A stretch of 64,000 nt of DNA from Deinococcus arboris (GTDB lineage: Bacteria > Deinococcota > Deinococci > Deinococcales > Deinococcaceae): NCBI RefSeq assembly GCF_009755355.1, contig NZ_WQLB01000004.1:1-64000 (forward strand), written 5' to 3'. The stretch's first letter is position 1. Each line of letters opens with the position of its first letter. Below the pieces are notes generated by a model that was given only the letters and a program-made list of their open reading frames with translations, ran no database searches and had not been told where the DNA came from. Position numbers and translations under genes: made by a program. Below, piece by piece: positions 9,635 to 18,379 of this stretch.

Positions 9635-10834
9635 TCAGACACGGCGCCCGCTCACCCACACATCCCGCACGGGATTCCCGCCCAGCACGTATGGCAGCTC
9701 GCGCCAGTCGGCGCTGTGCAGGGCCAGGAAGTTGGCGTCGTGTCCAGGGGCCAGGGCGCCCACGTCGTTCAAGCCCAGGGCGGCGGCGGCGTTGACGGTG
9801 CAGGCGGTCAGGGACTCAGCAGGGGTCAGGCGGCACAGGCGCACCGCCAGGGCCAGCGCAAATTGTGTGCTGAACAGGGGCGAAGACCCCGGATTCAGGT
9901 CAGTGCCGACTGCCACGGCGGCGCCTGCATCTATCAGGGCGCGGCCCGGCGCAGCGGGGAGGCCCAGGTGCAGCGTCACGCCGGGCAGGATGGTCGCCAC
10001 GGTGGTTGACCCCGCCAGCGCCGCAATCTGCGCCGGGCCACTGGCCTCCAGGTGGTCCACGCTGAGCGCGCCCAGCTCGCAGGCCAGCTCGGTGCCGCCG
10101 ATGGCGTGGAACTGGTCGGCGTGGAGTTTAATGTCCAGGCCGTGCGCTTTGGCGGCCATCAGGATGGCGCGCGTTTCCTGAATCGTAAAGGCTTCGCGCT
10201 CGCAAAAGACATCCACGGCGGAAGCGACTCCCTTTTTCGCAACCGCAGGAATGAGGTCGTGGCAAACGGCCTCAACGTATTCGGAACGGCCCTCGGTGGG
10301 CGGGACGTGGATAAGGAGGGTTGGTATCAGCCCAAATTCCGCCTGAAGCTGGTGAACAGCTTCCAGCATCCGAATCTCAGCGGCGAAATCCAGCCCATAC
10401 CCGCTTTTGACCTCAATGGTCGTCGCGCCCGAAGCACGGAGCGCCTGAAGACGGGGGCGGGCCAGCCGCACCAGCTCCTCCACCGTGGCCGCCCCTGTGG
10501 CCCGCATGGAGCTGCGAATGCCGCCGCCCCTCGCCAGAATTTCCTCGTAGGGCACCCCTTGCACGCGCGCTTCAAAGTCGGCCAGGCGGTCACCGGCCCA
10601 GACCGCGTGGGTGTGGGGGTCCACTAGACCCGGCACGACGGCTACACCCCCCAGATCGTGTTCAGCCCCAGTGGCAGGCGCTTCAGAACGTGGCCCCACC
10701 CAGCGAATCACCCCACCCGAAACCAGCAGCGCGGCGTCAGGAATGACCGTCAGCTCGCGCATGGCCGCACCGCGCTGCACGCCAGGCAGGGGCGTCACCA
10801 GCTGCGAGATGTTGGTGAACAGCGTCCCCGTCAC
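9635..10834 (-). CDS. hutI: Imidazolonepropionase
   Basis: Amidohydrolase of 399 residues hydrolysing 4-imidazolone-5-propionate to N-formimidoyl-L-glutamate, the third step of histidine degradation. The metal-binding DPHTH motif is at about residues 73-77. IEVKSGYGL, LHADQF and the late GTDLNPGSSP segments are characteristic. The GTG at 10834 is preferred because it overlaps the hutG stop as GTGA, the coupling used throughout this operon; a GTG five codons upstream is also in frame. Confidence 0.95.
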   Translation of the reverse strand: MTGTLFTNISQLVTPLPGVQRGAAMRELTVIPDAALLVSGGVIRWVGPRSEAPATGAEHDLGGVAVVPGLVDPHTHAVWAGDRLADFEARVQGVPYEEILARGGGIRSSMRATGAATVEELVRLARPRLQALRASGATTIEVKSGYGLDFAAEIRMLEAVHQLQAEFGLIPTLLIHVPPTEGRSEYVEAVCHDLIPAVAKKGVASAVDVFCEREAFTIQETRAILMAAKAHGLDIKLHADQFHAIGGTELACELGALSVDHLEASGPAQIAALAGSTTVATILPGVTLHLGLPAAPGRALIDAGAAVAVGTDLNPGSSPLFSTQFALALAVRLCRLTPAESLTACTVNAAAALGLNDVGALAPGHDANFLALHSADWRELPYVLGGNPVRDVWVSGRRV

Positions 10835-11739
10835 GCGAACACCTCGCACAGCGTTTCCATGAGCAGGCGGGCAGACAGCAGTTCGCTGCGGCCACTGGGG
10901 TCAAGGTTCGGGGCTAGTTCGACAAGGTCTAGCCCCACCACTGTGTTTTGCCGTGCGGTGGCCGCCAGCAGGCCCATCGCCTGCGTATAAGTGAGGCCGT
11001 CCGGCTCAGGGCTAGAGGTGCCGGGCAAGACAGCTGGGTCAAAGGCGTCGGCGTCCACGCTGATATACACGTTCTGCCCGGTCGGCAGGCGGTCCAGCAC
11101 GCCCTGAAGATTCGCCTGAACCTCTGTCATGGGGATCAGGGTGTGGCCGCGTGCGCGCGCCGCCGCCACCGCCTCGGGGTCAAAGCGCAGGCCGCGCAGG
11201 CCGATGGTCGTGATGTGAACGAGGTTCGGCAGCACTTCGCACGCCCGGCGAAAAGGGCTGGAATTGCTAAAGCGGGTGTCGTTGCGGGTATCCGTGAAGT
11301 CCAGATGGGCGTCTAGTTGAACGACATGCAGGGCTTCCATGTCCTCAAAGGCCCGCAGCAGCGGAAAAGACACGCTGTGGTCGCCACCCAGAAAGACAGG
11401 CAGGCGGCAGCGGGCCCGCACCAGCCGCGCCGCTTCGGTGATGCGGTCGCGCGCCAGTTCGGGTTCCAGACTGGGCAGAATCACGTCGCCCGCATCGGCG
11501 AAGGTGACCCCGGCCAGACGGGTCACGCCGTCCAGGCCGGTCAACGGCGGCACCGACCTCAGGCTGGCTTCCCGCAGCGCACGCGGCGCAAAGCGCGCGC
11601 CGGGCCGGAACCCCAGGGCAATGTCAAAAGGAATCCCCAGGGCGGCCACGTCGGCGTGCCAGTCGCCCTGCGGCTCAACGAGGGGCGCCCGAGCAAAGGT
11701 GGGAATGCCGCCGTAAGGCAGGTGGGCAGGGGCGGTCAT
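10831..11739 (-). CDS. hutG: Arginase-family formimidoylglutamase
   Basis: Ureohydrolase of 302 residues. Binuclear-metal motifs are present: LGGDHSVSF, QLDAHLDF and SVDADAFDP. The family includes arginase, agmatinase and formimidoylglutamase. Position between hutU and hutI identifies it as the formimidoylglutamase (formimidoyl-glutamate to glutamate plus formamide), completing the four-enzyme route. Substrate is assigned by context, because the motifs alone do not separate these enzymes. The ATG at 11739 overlaps the preceding gene (ATGA). Confidence 0.88.
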   Translation of the reverse strand: MTAPAHLPYGGIPTFARAPLVEPQGDWHADVAALGIPFDIALGFRPGARFAPRALREASLRSVPPLTGLDGVTRLAGVTFADAGDVILPSLEPELARDRITEAARLVRARCRLPVFLGGDHSVSFPLLRAFEDMEALHVVQLDAHLDFTDTRNDTRFSNSSPFRRACEVLPNLVHITTIGLRGLRFDPEAVAAARARGHTLIPMTEVQANLQGVLDRLPTGQNVYISVDADAFDPAVLPGTSSPEPDGLTYTQAMGLLAATARQNTVVGLDLVELAPNLDPSGRSELLSARLLMETLCEVFA

Positions 11740-12344
11740 CGGCAAAACCTCTCGCCGTCTGTGGGCCGGTAATCCAGGACAAACGTGCCCGCTGGGCTGA
11801 GGGTGGGCAGCCGAAGCCGCGTGACCCGCACGCCATCTTCTTCAAAAAGAAACTCCGCGACGCAGGCGTACCGGGCGGTGGCGTCCAGCACGTCGCCGCG
11901 CGCGCCAGTCCATAGGCGAACCCCGCCCGCCGTGTTCCAGAGCCGCAGAGTTGTCGGGCCGGCCCCCAGCAGATAGCGGCTGTCCGGTGTCCACTTCAGG
12001 ATGTTGACGTCACTTTTGGGAAGGTCCAGCACTGAGCCGTCTGGACGAACCAGTTGCGCCGCCGCCGTATGGTCCTTGGCAAAGACGGCGTCGCGGAGGA
12101 ACAGCAGCGCGACAAAGCGGCCGTTGGGCGCGGCGCGCTTGAGGTCCAGCGACCAGGTAATCCACCCGGCATCGGGGTGAGGGGCAGCGGGCGGGGCCGC
12201 CACTTGAACGCGCACGCCAGTCGAGAGCACCACCGGATAGACCGGTGGCTGGGGCGCCGGCAGGTCGGTTTCGGTCTGCGCTTTCCCGCCGCTCAGCGTG
12301 AGCAGCAGGGCTGTGAGCAGAACCGGCCGAAACAGGCCTTTCAT
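11736..12344 (-). CDS. Unknown exported protein within the hut operon
   Basis: Protein of 202 residues, not recognised. It starts with a clear signal peptide ([20 protein letters not shown], cleavage likely after KAQ), followed by beta-rich sequence with WD/propeller-like repeats (SPDSRYLL-type turn [13 protein letters not shown], then [14 protein letters not shown]). It overlaps hutU and hutG by 4 bp on each side (ATGA both times), so it is co-translated with the cytosolic histidine enzymes although it is itself predicted to leave the cytosol. A role in sensing or binding substrate outside the membrane is conceivable but only a guess. Confidence 0.75.
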   Translation of the reverse strand: MKGLFRPVLLTALLLTLSGGKAQTETDLPAPQPPVYPVVLSTGVRVQVAAPPAAPHPDAGWITWSLDLKRAAPNGRFVALLFLRDAVFAKDHTAAAQLVRPDGSVLDLPKSDVNILKWTPDSRYLLGAGPTTLRLWNTAGGVRLWTGARGDVLDATARYACVAEFLFEEDGVRVTRLRLPTLSPAGTFVLDYRPTDGERFCR

Positions 12345-14023
12345 TCCGGGTTCCCAATCCCCAGGCTGGGCAGGTCCAGGCCGCGCTCGCGCGCCACATC
12401 CAGCGCCAAGTCATAACCCGCGTCGGCGTGGCGCAGCACCCCCATGCCGGGGTCATTGGTCAGGCAGCGCGAGAGGCGGCGCGCGGCGTCGTCGGTGCCG
12501 TCAGCCACCGCGACCAGACCGCTGTGCTGCGAGAAGCCCAGGCCCACGCCGCCGCCGTGGTGAAAGCTCATCCAGGCGGCGCCGGACGCAATGCCCACCC
12601 CGAAGTTCAGCAGCGGCCAGTCAGAAATCGCGTCGCTGCCGTCTTTCATGGCCTCGGTCTCGCGGTAGGGGCTGGCCACACTGCCGGCGTCCAGGTGGTC
12701 GCGGCCAATCACGACAGGGGCCTTGAGGCGGCCATCGGCCACCATCTCGTTGAACAGCAGCGCCGCCCGGTCACGCTCCTTGTATCCCAGCCAGCAGATG
12801 CGGGCCGGCAGGCCCTGGAAAGCAATCTGGTCGGCGGCGTAGGTCAGCCAGGCCTGCAGGCGCTCGTCTTTGGGGAACAGCTCCAGCAGGGCCCTATCCG
12901 TCGCGCGAATATCCTCGGGGTCGCCAGACAGCGCCACCCAGCGGAACGGCCCACGCCCCTCGCAGAACGAATCGCGGATAAAGGCAGGCACAAAGCCGGG
13001 ATAGTCGAAGGCGTCCTCTACACCGGCTTCCAGCGCCCGCTGGCGCAGGTTGTTGCCGTAATCGAACGCCACCGCGCCCCGTCGCTGCAACTCCAGAATG
13101 GCGCGCACATGCGTGGCCATCGCCTCGTAGGCCCGGCGGCGGTACGCCTCAGGCTGCTCGGCGCGCAGGTGGCCCGCATCCTCGTCGGCGGCCACGGGCG
13201 GGAGGTAGCCCCACATGGGGTCGTGGGCGCTGGTCTGGTCGGTTACCAGATCGGGCGTCCAGTTCAGGGCCACAAGCTGCGGCACCAGTTCAGCGGCGTT
13301 GCCGAGCAGCCCAATCGAGCGGGCCACCCCCTCGGCCTTGTAGCGCCCGGCCTTCTCAATGGCGTCTTCCAGGCTGTCAGCCACCTCATCCAGATACCGG
13401 GTGTCCAGCCGCTTCTGGATGCGGGTGGGGTCCACTTCAATGGTGATGCTCACGCCGCCGGCCAGCTTGACCGCCAGCGGCTGCGCGCCGCCCATGCCGC
13501 CCAGGCCAGCCGTGAGGGTCACCGTGCCTTTCAGGCTGCCGCCGAAGTGCTTCCTGGCCGCCGACGCAAAGGTCTCGTAGGTGCCCTGCAAGATGCCCTG
13601 GGTGCCGATGTAAATCCAGCTGCCGGCCGTCATCTGGCCGTACATAGTCAGGCCCGCCTGGTCCAGCCGGTCAAACGTCTCCCAGTTGGCCCAGTGCGGC
13701 ACAAGGTTGGAATTGGCCAGCAGCACGCGCGGCGCCCATTCATGGGTTTTCAGGACCGCCACCGGCTTGCCCGACTGAATCAGCAGGGTCTCGTCATTCT
13801 CCAGCCGGTCAAGGGTCTCGACAATCTTGTGAAACGCGGGCCAGTTGCGCGCCGCCTTGCCCCGGCCGCCGTACACCACCAGGGCGTCAGGGTGTTCGGC
13901 CACCTCGGGGTCAAGGTTGTTCATCAGCATGCGCTTGGCGGCTTCTTGCAGCCAGCCTTTGGCCGTTTTGTGTGAACCGCGCGGCGCGCGGATGACGGGG
14001 GCAGGGTCGGCGGTCTGGGTCAT
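12341..14023 (-). CDS. hutU: Urocanate hydratase
   Basis: Protein of 560 residues converting urocanate to imidazolonepropionate with a tightly bound NAD. The nucleotide-binding segment [20 protein letters not shown] and the catalytic-cysteine region [15 protein letters not shown] are both present, and the length is standard. The start at 14023 follows an AGGAG ribosome site; an in-frame ATG 34 codons earlier has none. It is the first gene of the operon and is divergent from the TetR gene, whose operator region lies in the shared 123-base gap. Confidence 0.95.
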   Translation of the reverse strand: MTQTADPAPVIRAPRGSHKTAKGWLQEAAKRMLMNNLDPEVAEHPDALVVYGGRGKAARNWPAFHKIVETLDRLENDETLLIQSGKPVAVLKTHEWAPRVLLANSNLVPHWANWETFDRLDQAGLTMYGQMTAGSWIYIGTQGILQGTYETFASAARKHFGGSLKGTVTLTAGLGGMGGAQPLAVKLAGGVSITIEVDPTRIQKRLDTRYLDEVADSLEDAIEKAGRYKAEGVARSIGLLGNAAELVPQLVALNWTPDLVTDQTSAHDPMWGYLPPVAADEDAGHLRAEQPEAYRRRAYEAMATHVRAILELQRRGAVAFDYGNNLRQRALEAGVEDAFDYPGFVPAFIRDSFCEGRGPFRWVALSGDPEDIRATDRALLELFPKDERLQAWLTYAADQIAFQGLPARICWLGYKERDRAALLFNEMVADGRLKAPVVIGRDHLDAGSVASPYRETEAMKDGSDAISDWPLLNFGVGIASGAAWMSFHHGGGVGLGFSQHSGLVAVADGTDDAARRLSRCLTNDPGMGVLRHADAGYDLALDVARERGLDLPSLGIGNPE

Positions 14024-14134
14024 GGCAACTCCTGGGCACAGCAAGCTTGAGGTGGCTGCATCTTCTGCCTTTGGGGGGCGTGGAGCAAGCTCGTTTTCCG
14101 GATAAGGCGGAAATCCTAACGTCATTCAATCTGC

Positions 14135-14160
14135 TATCCTGAATGAGTGAGTGCTCATTC
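14135..14160 (+). promoter_or_regulatory. TetR promoter and self-operator
   Basis: -10 box TATCCT (14135-14140) lies 6 nt before the GTG start. A perfect inverted repeat GAATGAG-N6-CTCATTC (14141-14147 with 14154-14160) covers the start codon, and a further TCATTC half-site is at 14122-14127. Such TGAGTGN-type palindromes are typical TetR operators, so self-repression is likely. The same gap could also control divergent hutU. Confidence 0.65.
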
Positions 14161-14758
14161 AGACAAAGAAAAGGGGAAACCTCGTGCTGCCCCTCGCCCA
14201 CCAGCCGACCCAGAACGGCGCGCCGCCATCCTGACAGCGGCGCAGAACTCCTTTGCGCAGAAAGGCTTTCACCGCACCACCATGCGGGAGGTCGCGCGGC
14301 AGGCTGGGCTGGCCGAGGGCACCCTCTACAACCACTTTGAAAACAAGGACGCCCTGCTGCTGGGGCTGTTTCAGGCACTGGGCGAACAGACCCGCGCGGA
14401 CCTGACCCTCCCCACAGACGCGCCGCCACGACAGGCCCTGAAAGCAGTGCTGGCCGCGCCACTGCGGGCGCTGGCCCAGGACAACTTTGCGCTGTTCCGG
14501 GTGGTGGTTTCAGAAGCGCTGGTGAGGCCTGAACTGGGCCAGCGGTTCGCGGCGCTGCTGTTCGAACAGGCACCGCCAGAATTGGGAGGCACCCCTCCCC
14601 TCCCGGCACTGCCGACCCTGCAAGCCTTGATGACTGGCCTGGCGCTGCACCAGGCCCTGCGGCACGCCGACCCCACACCTGACCCGGACGCCCTAGCCGA
14701 TGCCTGGAGCGAACAGGTGCTGGCCTTGCTGCTCCCCGAACCGCAAGAGGCGTCCTGA
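14147..14758 (+). CDS. TetR-family transcriptional regulator
   Basis: Regulator of 203 residues. The N-terminal helix-turn-helix spans about residues 28-70 (AILTAAQNSFAQKGFHRTTMREVARQAGLAEGTLYNHFENKDALL), and the C-terminal ligand domain is variable. The GTG at 14147 is proposed as a leaderless start because it is 6 nt after TATCCT and inside the operator palindrome. The ligand is unknown. The stop codon TGA (14756-14758) uses the first base of a repeat element as its last letter. Confidence 0.88.
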   Translation: MSAHSDKEKGKPRAAPRPPADPERRAAILTAAQNSFAQKGFHRTTMREVARQAGLAEGTLYNHFENKDALLLGLFQALGEQTRADLTLPTDAPPRQALKAVLAAPLRALAQDNFALFRVVVSEALVRPELGQRFAALLFEQAPPELGGTPPLPALPTLQALMTGLALHQALRHADPTPDPDALADAWSEQVLALLLPEPQEAS

Positions 14759-14892
14759 TACGGATTCCGTCTGTTTCGTTTACAAATCGGAACAGAACCG
14801 ATTTGCAAACTCCACGCCTGGAACCCGTTTTGCTCCTTCTCGCTCCGCTCGGATTGAATCGTTTTTGCAAACGATTCAATCGGAGTCCGTAT
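14758..14892. repeat. Dispersed palindromic repeat element, copy 1
   Basis: 135-base element bounded by imperfect 12-bp inverted termini (ATACGGATTCCG and CGGAGTCCGTAT, 11 of 12 matching). It contains two strong hairpins: CAAATCGG/CCGATTTG near 14784-14806 and a perfect 13-bp stem (14852-14864 with 14869-14881, loop TTGC). A related 156-base copy lies at 52759-52914 and a degenerate partial copy at 51264-51281. It codes for no protein. It resembles the small non-autonomous repeats known from Deinococcus genomes, though I cannot match it to a named one. Confidence 0.75.
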
Positions 14893-14978
14893 GAGATGTA
14901 CCACCGAACCCTGACGCCGGGCGCCCCGAGTCCTGCCCTCACGCTGGCCGCCGCCCTGCCCGATTGGAGGAACAGCAG

Positions 14979-16226
14979 ATGAAACTGACCATTTTTGCCC
15001 TGGGGTCTCAAGGGGACGTGCAGCCGTACCTGGCGCTGGGCGCGGGGCTTCAGCGGGCTGGTCACACCGTGCGCGTGGCCCTGCCCGAGAATTTTCAGGC
15101 TCAGGCCACCGCAGTCGGCCTGGACACCCTGCCCATGCACGGCAACGTGCAGGCCCTGATGGACCAGCCCGAATTGCGCGCCCTGCTGGCCAGGGGGGAC
15201 ATGCTGGCCATCAACCGCTACACCTCTGCGGCGGCGCGCGCCGCTGCGCCTCTGTGGGCCGAGCAGGGGCTTCAGGCAGCCCAGGGCGCTGACTTGCTGG
15301 TCACCGGCCTGGGCACCCTGGCCCACAGCGTGGGTGAGAAACTAGGCGTGCCTGTGCTAGAGGCGCCGGTGGTCCCGCTGACCCCCACCCGCGACTTTCC
15401 AGCAGTGCTGTTGCCGCCGGGAACACCCTGGCTGGGCCCCTGGGCCAACCGGCTCACGCACCGCCTGGTGCGCCAGATGATGACGCGGCAGGGCAGCCCC
15501 GCCCTGACCCGGCGCATCCTAGGACTGCCGCGCACGCCGCGCCGTTCAGGGCATTTTCTGGCGGCGCCCACCCTGTATGGCATTAGCCCGTCGGTCCTGC
15601 CGCGCCCGAGCGACTGGCCCCAGCGGGTTCAGCTGACCGGCTACTGGTTTCTGCCCGAGGGTGCCTGGGCGCCGCCGCCGGGGCTGGAGGCCTTTGTGCA
15701 GGCTGGCCCGCCACCCGTGTCTATCGGCTTTGGCAGCATGGGCCTGCGCGACCCCCATCAGACCACGCAGCTTGTGCTGGAGGCCCTGGACTGCAGCCAG
15801 CAGCGCGCGGTCCTGCTGAGCGGCTGGGGCGGCCTGGGGGACCAGACGCTCCCCGATCACGTGTTTGCCGCGCCGCCCCTGCCCCACAGCTGGCTGTTCC
15901 CGCGCGTGGCCGCCGCTGTACACCACGGGGGTGCGGGCACCACCGCCGCCAGCTTACGCGCAGGCGTGCCGACCCTGGTGGCGCCGTTTTTTGGCGACCA
16001 GCCGTTCTGGGGCCAGCGGGTGCAGGCCCTCGGCGCTGGCCCCGCCCCACTGCCCCAGCGCACCCTCAGCGCCGCAGGACTGGCGGCGGCCCTACGCGAG
16101 CTTGCGGGCAACCCTGGCTTCACAGCCCGCGCCGCCCAGCTAGGGCAGCAGATACGCCACGAAGATGGTGTGGGCGAAGCAACCCGCCAGATAGAGGCTT
16201 ACGGCACCGAATTGGGCCGTGGCTAA
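14979..16226 (+). CDS. UDP-glycosyltransferase, GT1/sterol-glucosyltransferase type
   Basis: Protein of 415 residues. The N-terminal acceptor domain begins MKLTIFALGSQGDVQPYLALG, the signature of the GT1/GT28 glycosyltransferases acting on lipids or macrolides. The C-terminal nucleotide-sugar domain carries VHHGGAGTTAASL and a PFFGDQPFWG segment. The sugar acceptor is unknown; glycolipids or glycosylated carotenoids are plausible in this genus. The ATG at 14979 follows a GGAGGAA site. It stands alone downstream of the repeat element. Confidence 0.85.
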   Translation: MKLTIFALGSQGDVQPYLALGAGLQRAGHTVRVALPENFQAQATAVGLDTLPMHGNVQALMDQPELRALLARGDMLAINRYTSAAARAAAPLWAEQGLQAAQGADLLVTGLGTLAHSVGEKLGVPVLEAPVVPLTPTRDFPAVLLPPGTPWLGPWANRLTHRLVRQMMTRQGSPALTRRILGLPRTPRRSGHFLAAPTLYGISPSVLPRPSDWPQRVQLTGYWFLPEGAWAPPPGLEAFVQAGPPPVSIGFGSMGLRDPHQTTQLVLEALDCSQQRAVLLSGWGGLGDQTLPDHVFAAPPLPHSWLFPRVAAAVHHGGAGTTAASLRAGVPTLVAPFFGDQPFWGQRVQALGAGPAPLPQRTLSAAGLAAALRELAGNPGFTARAAQLGQQIRHEDGVGEATRQIEAYGTELGRG

Positions 16227-16615
16227 GGATTGCCGGAGACTTCTGGCCAGGGGCAAGCGGCATAGACGGCTTCAATGCCTGACCCATGCTGCGACGAGCT
16301 TCCTGGGTAGAACGACCTCCGCTGCCCACCGCTCTGCTCTTGTATTGGCCGTGGAACAGCCTCACCAGGCTGCTTGAAGGCAACCGCACATCTCCACAAG
16401 CCGCTGGCATCAGCGCCGTCGGAGATCAAACCCAGAGGATCGCCGGAGCCTGGATGGGGTGCTTTGATGATGCCCTGACCGTCGGCCCACAGCGCTGCTC
16501 TGTTTGAGGCCAGCACCTAGCGCAATTTTCAATTCCCAGGACGCCGACACAGCTCCCCAGATCTTCAGAACCCACCACTAGCGCCTTAACCCAGTCTAAA
16601 GTTGCGCCTCAACTT
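16227..16615. other. Gene-poor intergenic stretch
   Basis: About 390 bases without a supported gene. A minus-strand frame (16223-16516) is open but has no ribosome site or recognisable domain and runs into the glycosyltransferase end. It may be decayed coding sequence. Confidence 0.3.
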
Positions 16616-16637
16616 ATTTTTAGGTTAACCTAAAAAT
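16616..16637 (+). promoter_or_regulatory. DtxR/MntR-type operator overlapping the troA promoter
   Basis: Perfect 22-bp palindrome: two 11-base arms (ATTTTTAGGTT and its complement) meeting at 16626/16627, ending right before the troA ATG. The TTTAGGTTAACCTAAA core is the known recognition type of DtxR/MntR/SirR metal repressors. The -10-like TAACCT (16626-16631) is 6 nt before the ATG and lies in the palindrome, so a bound repressor would cover the promoter. Metal-repressed uptake is inferred. Confidence 0.75.
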
Positions 16638-17639
16638 ATGAAGCCTCCAGCCCATTTCCGTTCTCATTCTTGGCGGCTGGCGTGGCTGCCGCTGGCACTG
16701 GCGGCCTGCACCGCGCCGGCCCCTGAAACCCACGCGACCCTGGTGCGCGACCTGCAACCCGCTGCCCTGAACGGCCGCCCCCTGAAGGTCACGACCACCG
16801 CCAACATCGTGGGCGACCTGGCGCGCGTGATAGGCGCAGAGCGCGTGCAGGTGACCGACCTGATGGGCCCAGGCGTGGACCCTCACCTGTTTAAAGCCAG
16901 CGCCCGCGATGTCCGGACCTTGCAAGGCGCCGACCTCGTGCTGTACGGCGGCCTTCACCTAGAAGGCAAGATGGTCGAGCTGCTGGAAAAAAACCGCAAG
17001 GCCACAGCCGTGACCCAGAACGTCCCCAAAGAACGCCTGCTTTATCCGCAGGGCGGGTTTGGCGGGGTGGAGGGGCTGGCCGACCCGCATGTGTGGTTTG
17101 ACGTGGACCTCTGGAAGACGGCTGCCGAGACGACCCGCGACGCCCTGAGCGCCGCCGACCCGGCGGGTCAGGAACGCTACGCCCAGAACGCCGCTGCCTA
17201 CCTGACACAACTGGACGCCCTGGACCGCGAGGTGGCCGCCCTGATGAACCGGGTGCCCAAAGAGCAGCGGGTGCTGGTGACGGCCCACGACGCCTTCGGC
17301 TATTTCGGGAAGCGCTACGGCGTTGAAGTGCGGGGCGTGCAGGGGGTCTCGACGGCGTCCGAAGCTGGCACCCGCAACGTGCAGGAACTGGCGCAGTTTG
17401 TGGCCAGCCGCCGTATTCCCGCGCTGTTCGTGGAGAGCAGCGTGCCGCAGCGCACCGTGCAGGCCGTCATTTCGGCGGTTCGGGCCCAGGGCCAGACGGT
17501 GCAGATAGGCGGCCAGCTGTTCAGTGACGCCCTGGGCAGCGCAGGCACCCCCGAGGCCACCTATCTGGGCATGGTGCGCCACAACGTTCAGACCATCAGC
17601 AGCGCGCTGGCGCCACGCGCGCAGGAGCAAACCCCATGA
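16638..17639 (+). CDS. troA: Metal ABC transporter substrate-binding lipoprotein (TroA-like)
   Basis: Cluster A-I binding protein of 333 residues that captures Mn or Zn outside the membrane. Lipobox LAAC is at Cys24. The metal ligands are visible as His83 (DPHLFKAS), His151 (DPHVWFD), His217 (TAHDAFGYF) and Asp297 (LFSDALG). A third histidine, as in Treponema TroA rather than the glutamate of PsaA/MntC, leaves Mn or Zn possible; the operator type favours Mn. The start is immediately behind the metal-repressor palindrome. It overlaps the ATPase gene by 4 bp. Confidence 0.9.
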   Translation: MKPPAHFRSHSWRLAWLPLALAACTAPAPETHATLVRDLQPAALNGRPLKVTTTANIVGDLARVIGAERVQVTDLMGPGVDPHLFKASARDVRTLQGADLVLYGGLHLEGKMVELLEKNRKATAVTQNVPKERLLYPQGGFGGVEGLADPHVWFDVDLWKTAAETTRDALSAADPAGQERYAQNAAAYLTQLDALDREVAALMNRVPKEQRVLVTAHDAFGYFGKRYGVEVRGVQGVSTASEAGTRNVQELAQFVASRRIPALFVESSVPQRTVQAVISAVRAQGQTVQIGGQLFSDALGSAGTPEATYLGMVRHNVQTISSALAPRAQEQTP

Positions 17640-18379
17640 CGACCCCCGCAGAGCCTCTGTCCATCCGTGACCTGACCGTCGCCTATCACGAAAAACCCGT
17701 CCTGTGGGACGTCGACGTGACTTTTCCTGCCGCGCGGCTGTGCGCCATCGTGGGACCCAACGGAGCGGGCAAAAGCACCCTGCTCAAGTCGGCGCTGGGG
17801 CTGCTGCCCGCCGCATCTGGCACCGTGCGCTTTTTCGGGCAGCCGCTGGGAGCCGTGCGGCGGCGCGTGGCGTATGTGCCGCAGCGCACCAGCGTGGACT
17901 GGGACTTTCCCACTGACGCGCTGGACGTCGTGCAGATGGGCCTCTACGGCCGCCTGGGCTGGTTTCGCCGCCCCGGACGCCCGGAGCGCGAAGCGGCGCT
18001 GGCGGCCCTTGACCGCGTCGGTATGGCCGAGATGGCCGGGCGGCAGATTGCCCAGCTCTCGGGCGGGCAGCAGCAGCGGGTGTTTCTGGCGCGCGCCCTG
18101 GCCCAGGACGCCGACGTGTACCTGATGGACGAGCCGTTTGCCGGCGTGGACGCCACCACCGAGCGGGCCATTCTGGACGTGATGCAGTCTTTGCAAGACG
18201 CCGGGCGCACCGTGATCGTGGTTCACCACGACCTTGACACCGTGCGCGACTACTTTAACCACCTGACCCTGCTGAACGTGGAACTGGTGGCCAGCGGGCC
18301 CATGAGCGAGGTCTTTACCCCAGGCAACCTGCGGCGCACCTACGGCGCCAAGACCCAGTTTCTGCGGGAGGTCGGATGA
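17636..18379 (+). CDS. troB: Metal ABC transporter ATP-binding protein
   Basis: ABC ATPase of 247 residues. Walker A GPNGAGKST is at residues 40-48, the signature is LSGGQQQR, Walker B is VYLMDEPFAG, and the switch histidine is in VVHHDL. Energises Mn/Zn import with the two downstream permeases. It overlaps troA and troC by 4 bp each, so the four genes form one coupled operon. Confidence 0.93.
   Translation: MTTPAEPLSIRDLTVAYHEKPVLWDVDVTFPAARLCAIVGPNGAGKSTLLKSALGLLPAASGTVRFFGQPLGAVRRRVAYVPQRTSVDWDFPTDALDVVQMGLYGRLGWFRRPGRPEREAALAALDRVGMAEMAGRQIAQLSGGQQQRVFLARALAQDADVYLMDEPFAGVDATTERAILDVMQSLQDAGRTVIVVHHDLDTVRDYFNHLTLLNVELVASGPMSEVFTPGNLRRTYGAKTQFLREVG

Noticed and set aside
12428..13975. 515-codon plus-strand frame
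   Set aside because: It is the antisense shadow of hutU, with no domain and no ribosome site; hutU is unmistakable.
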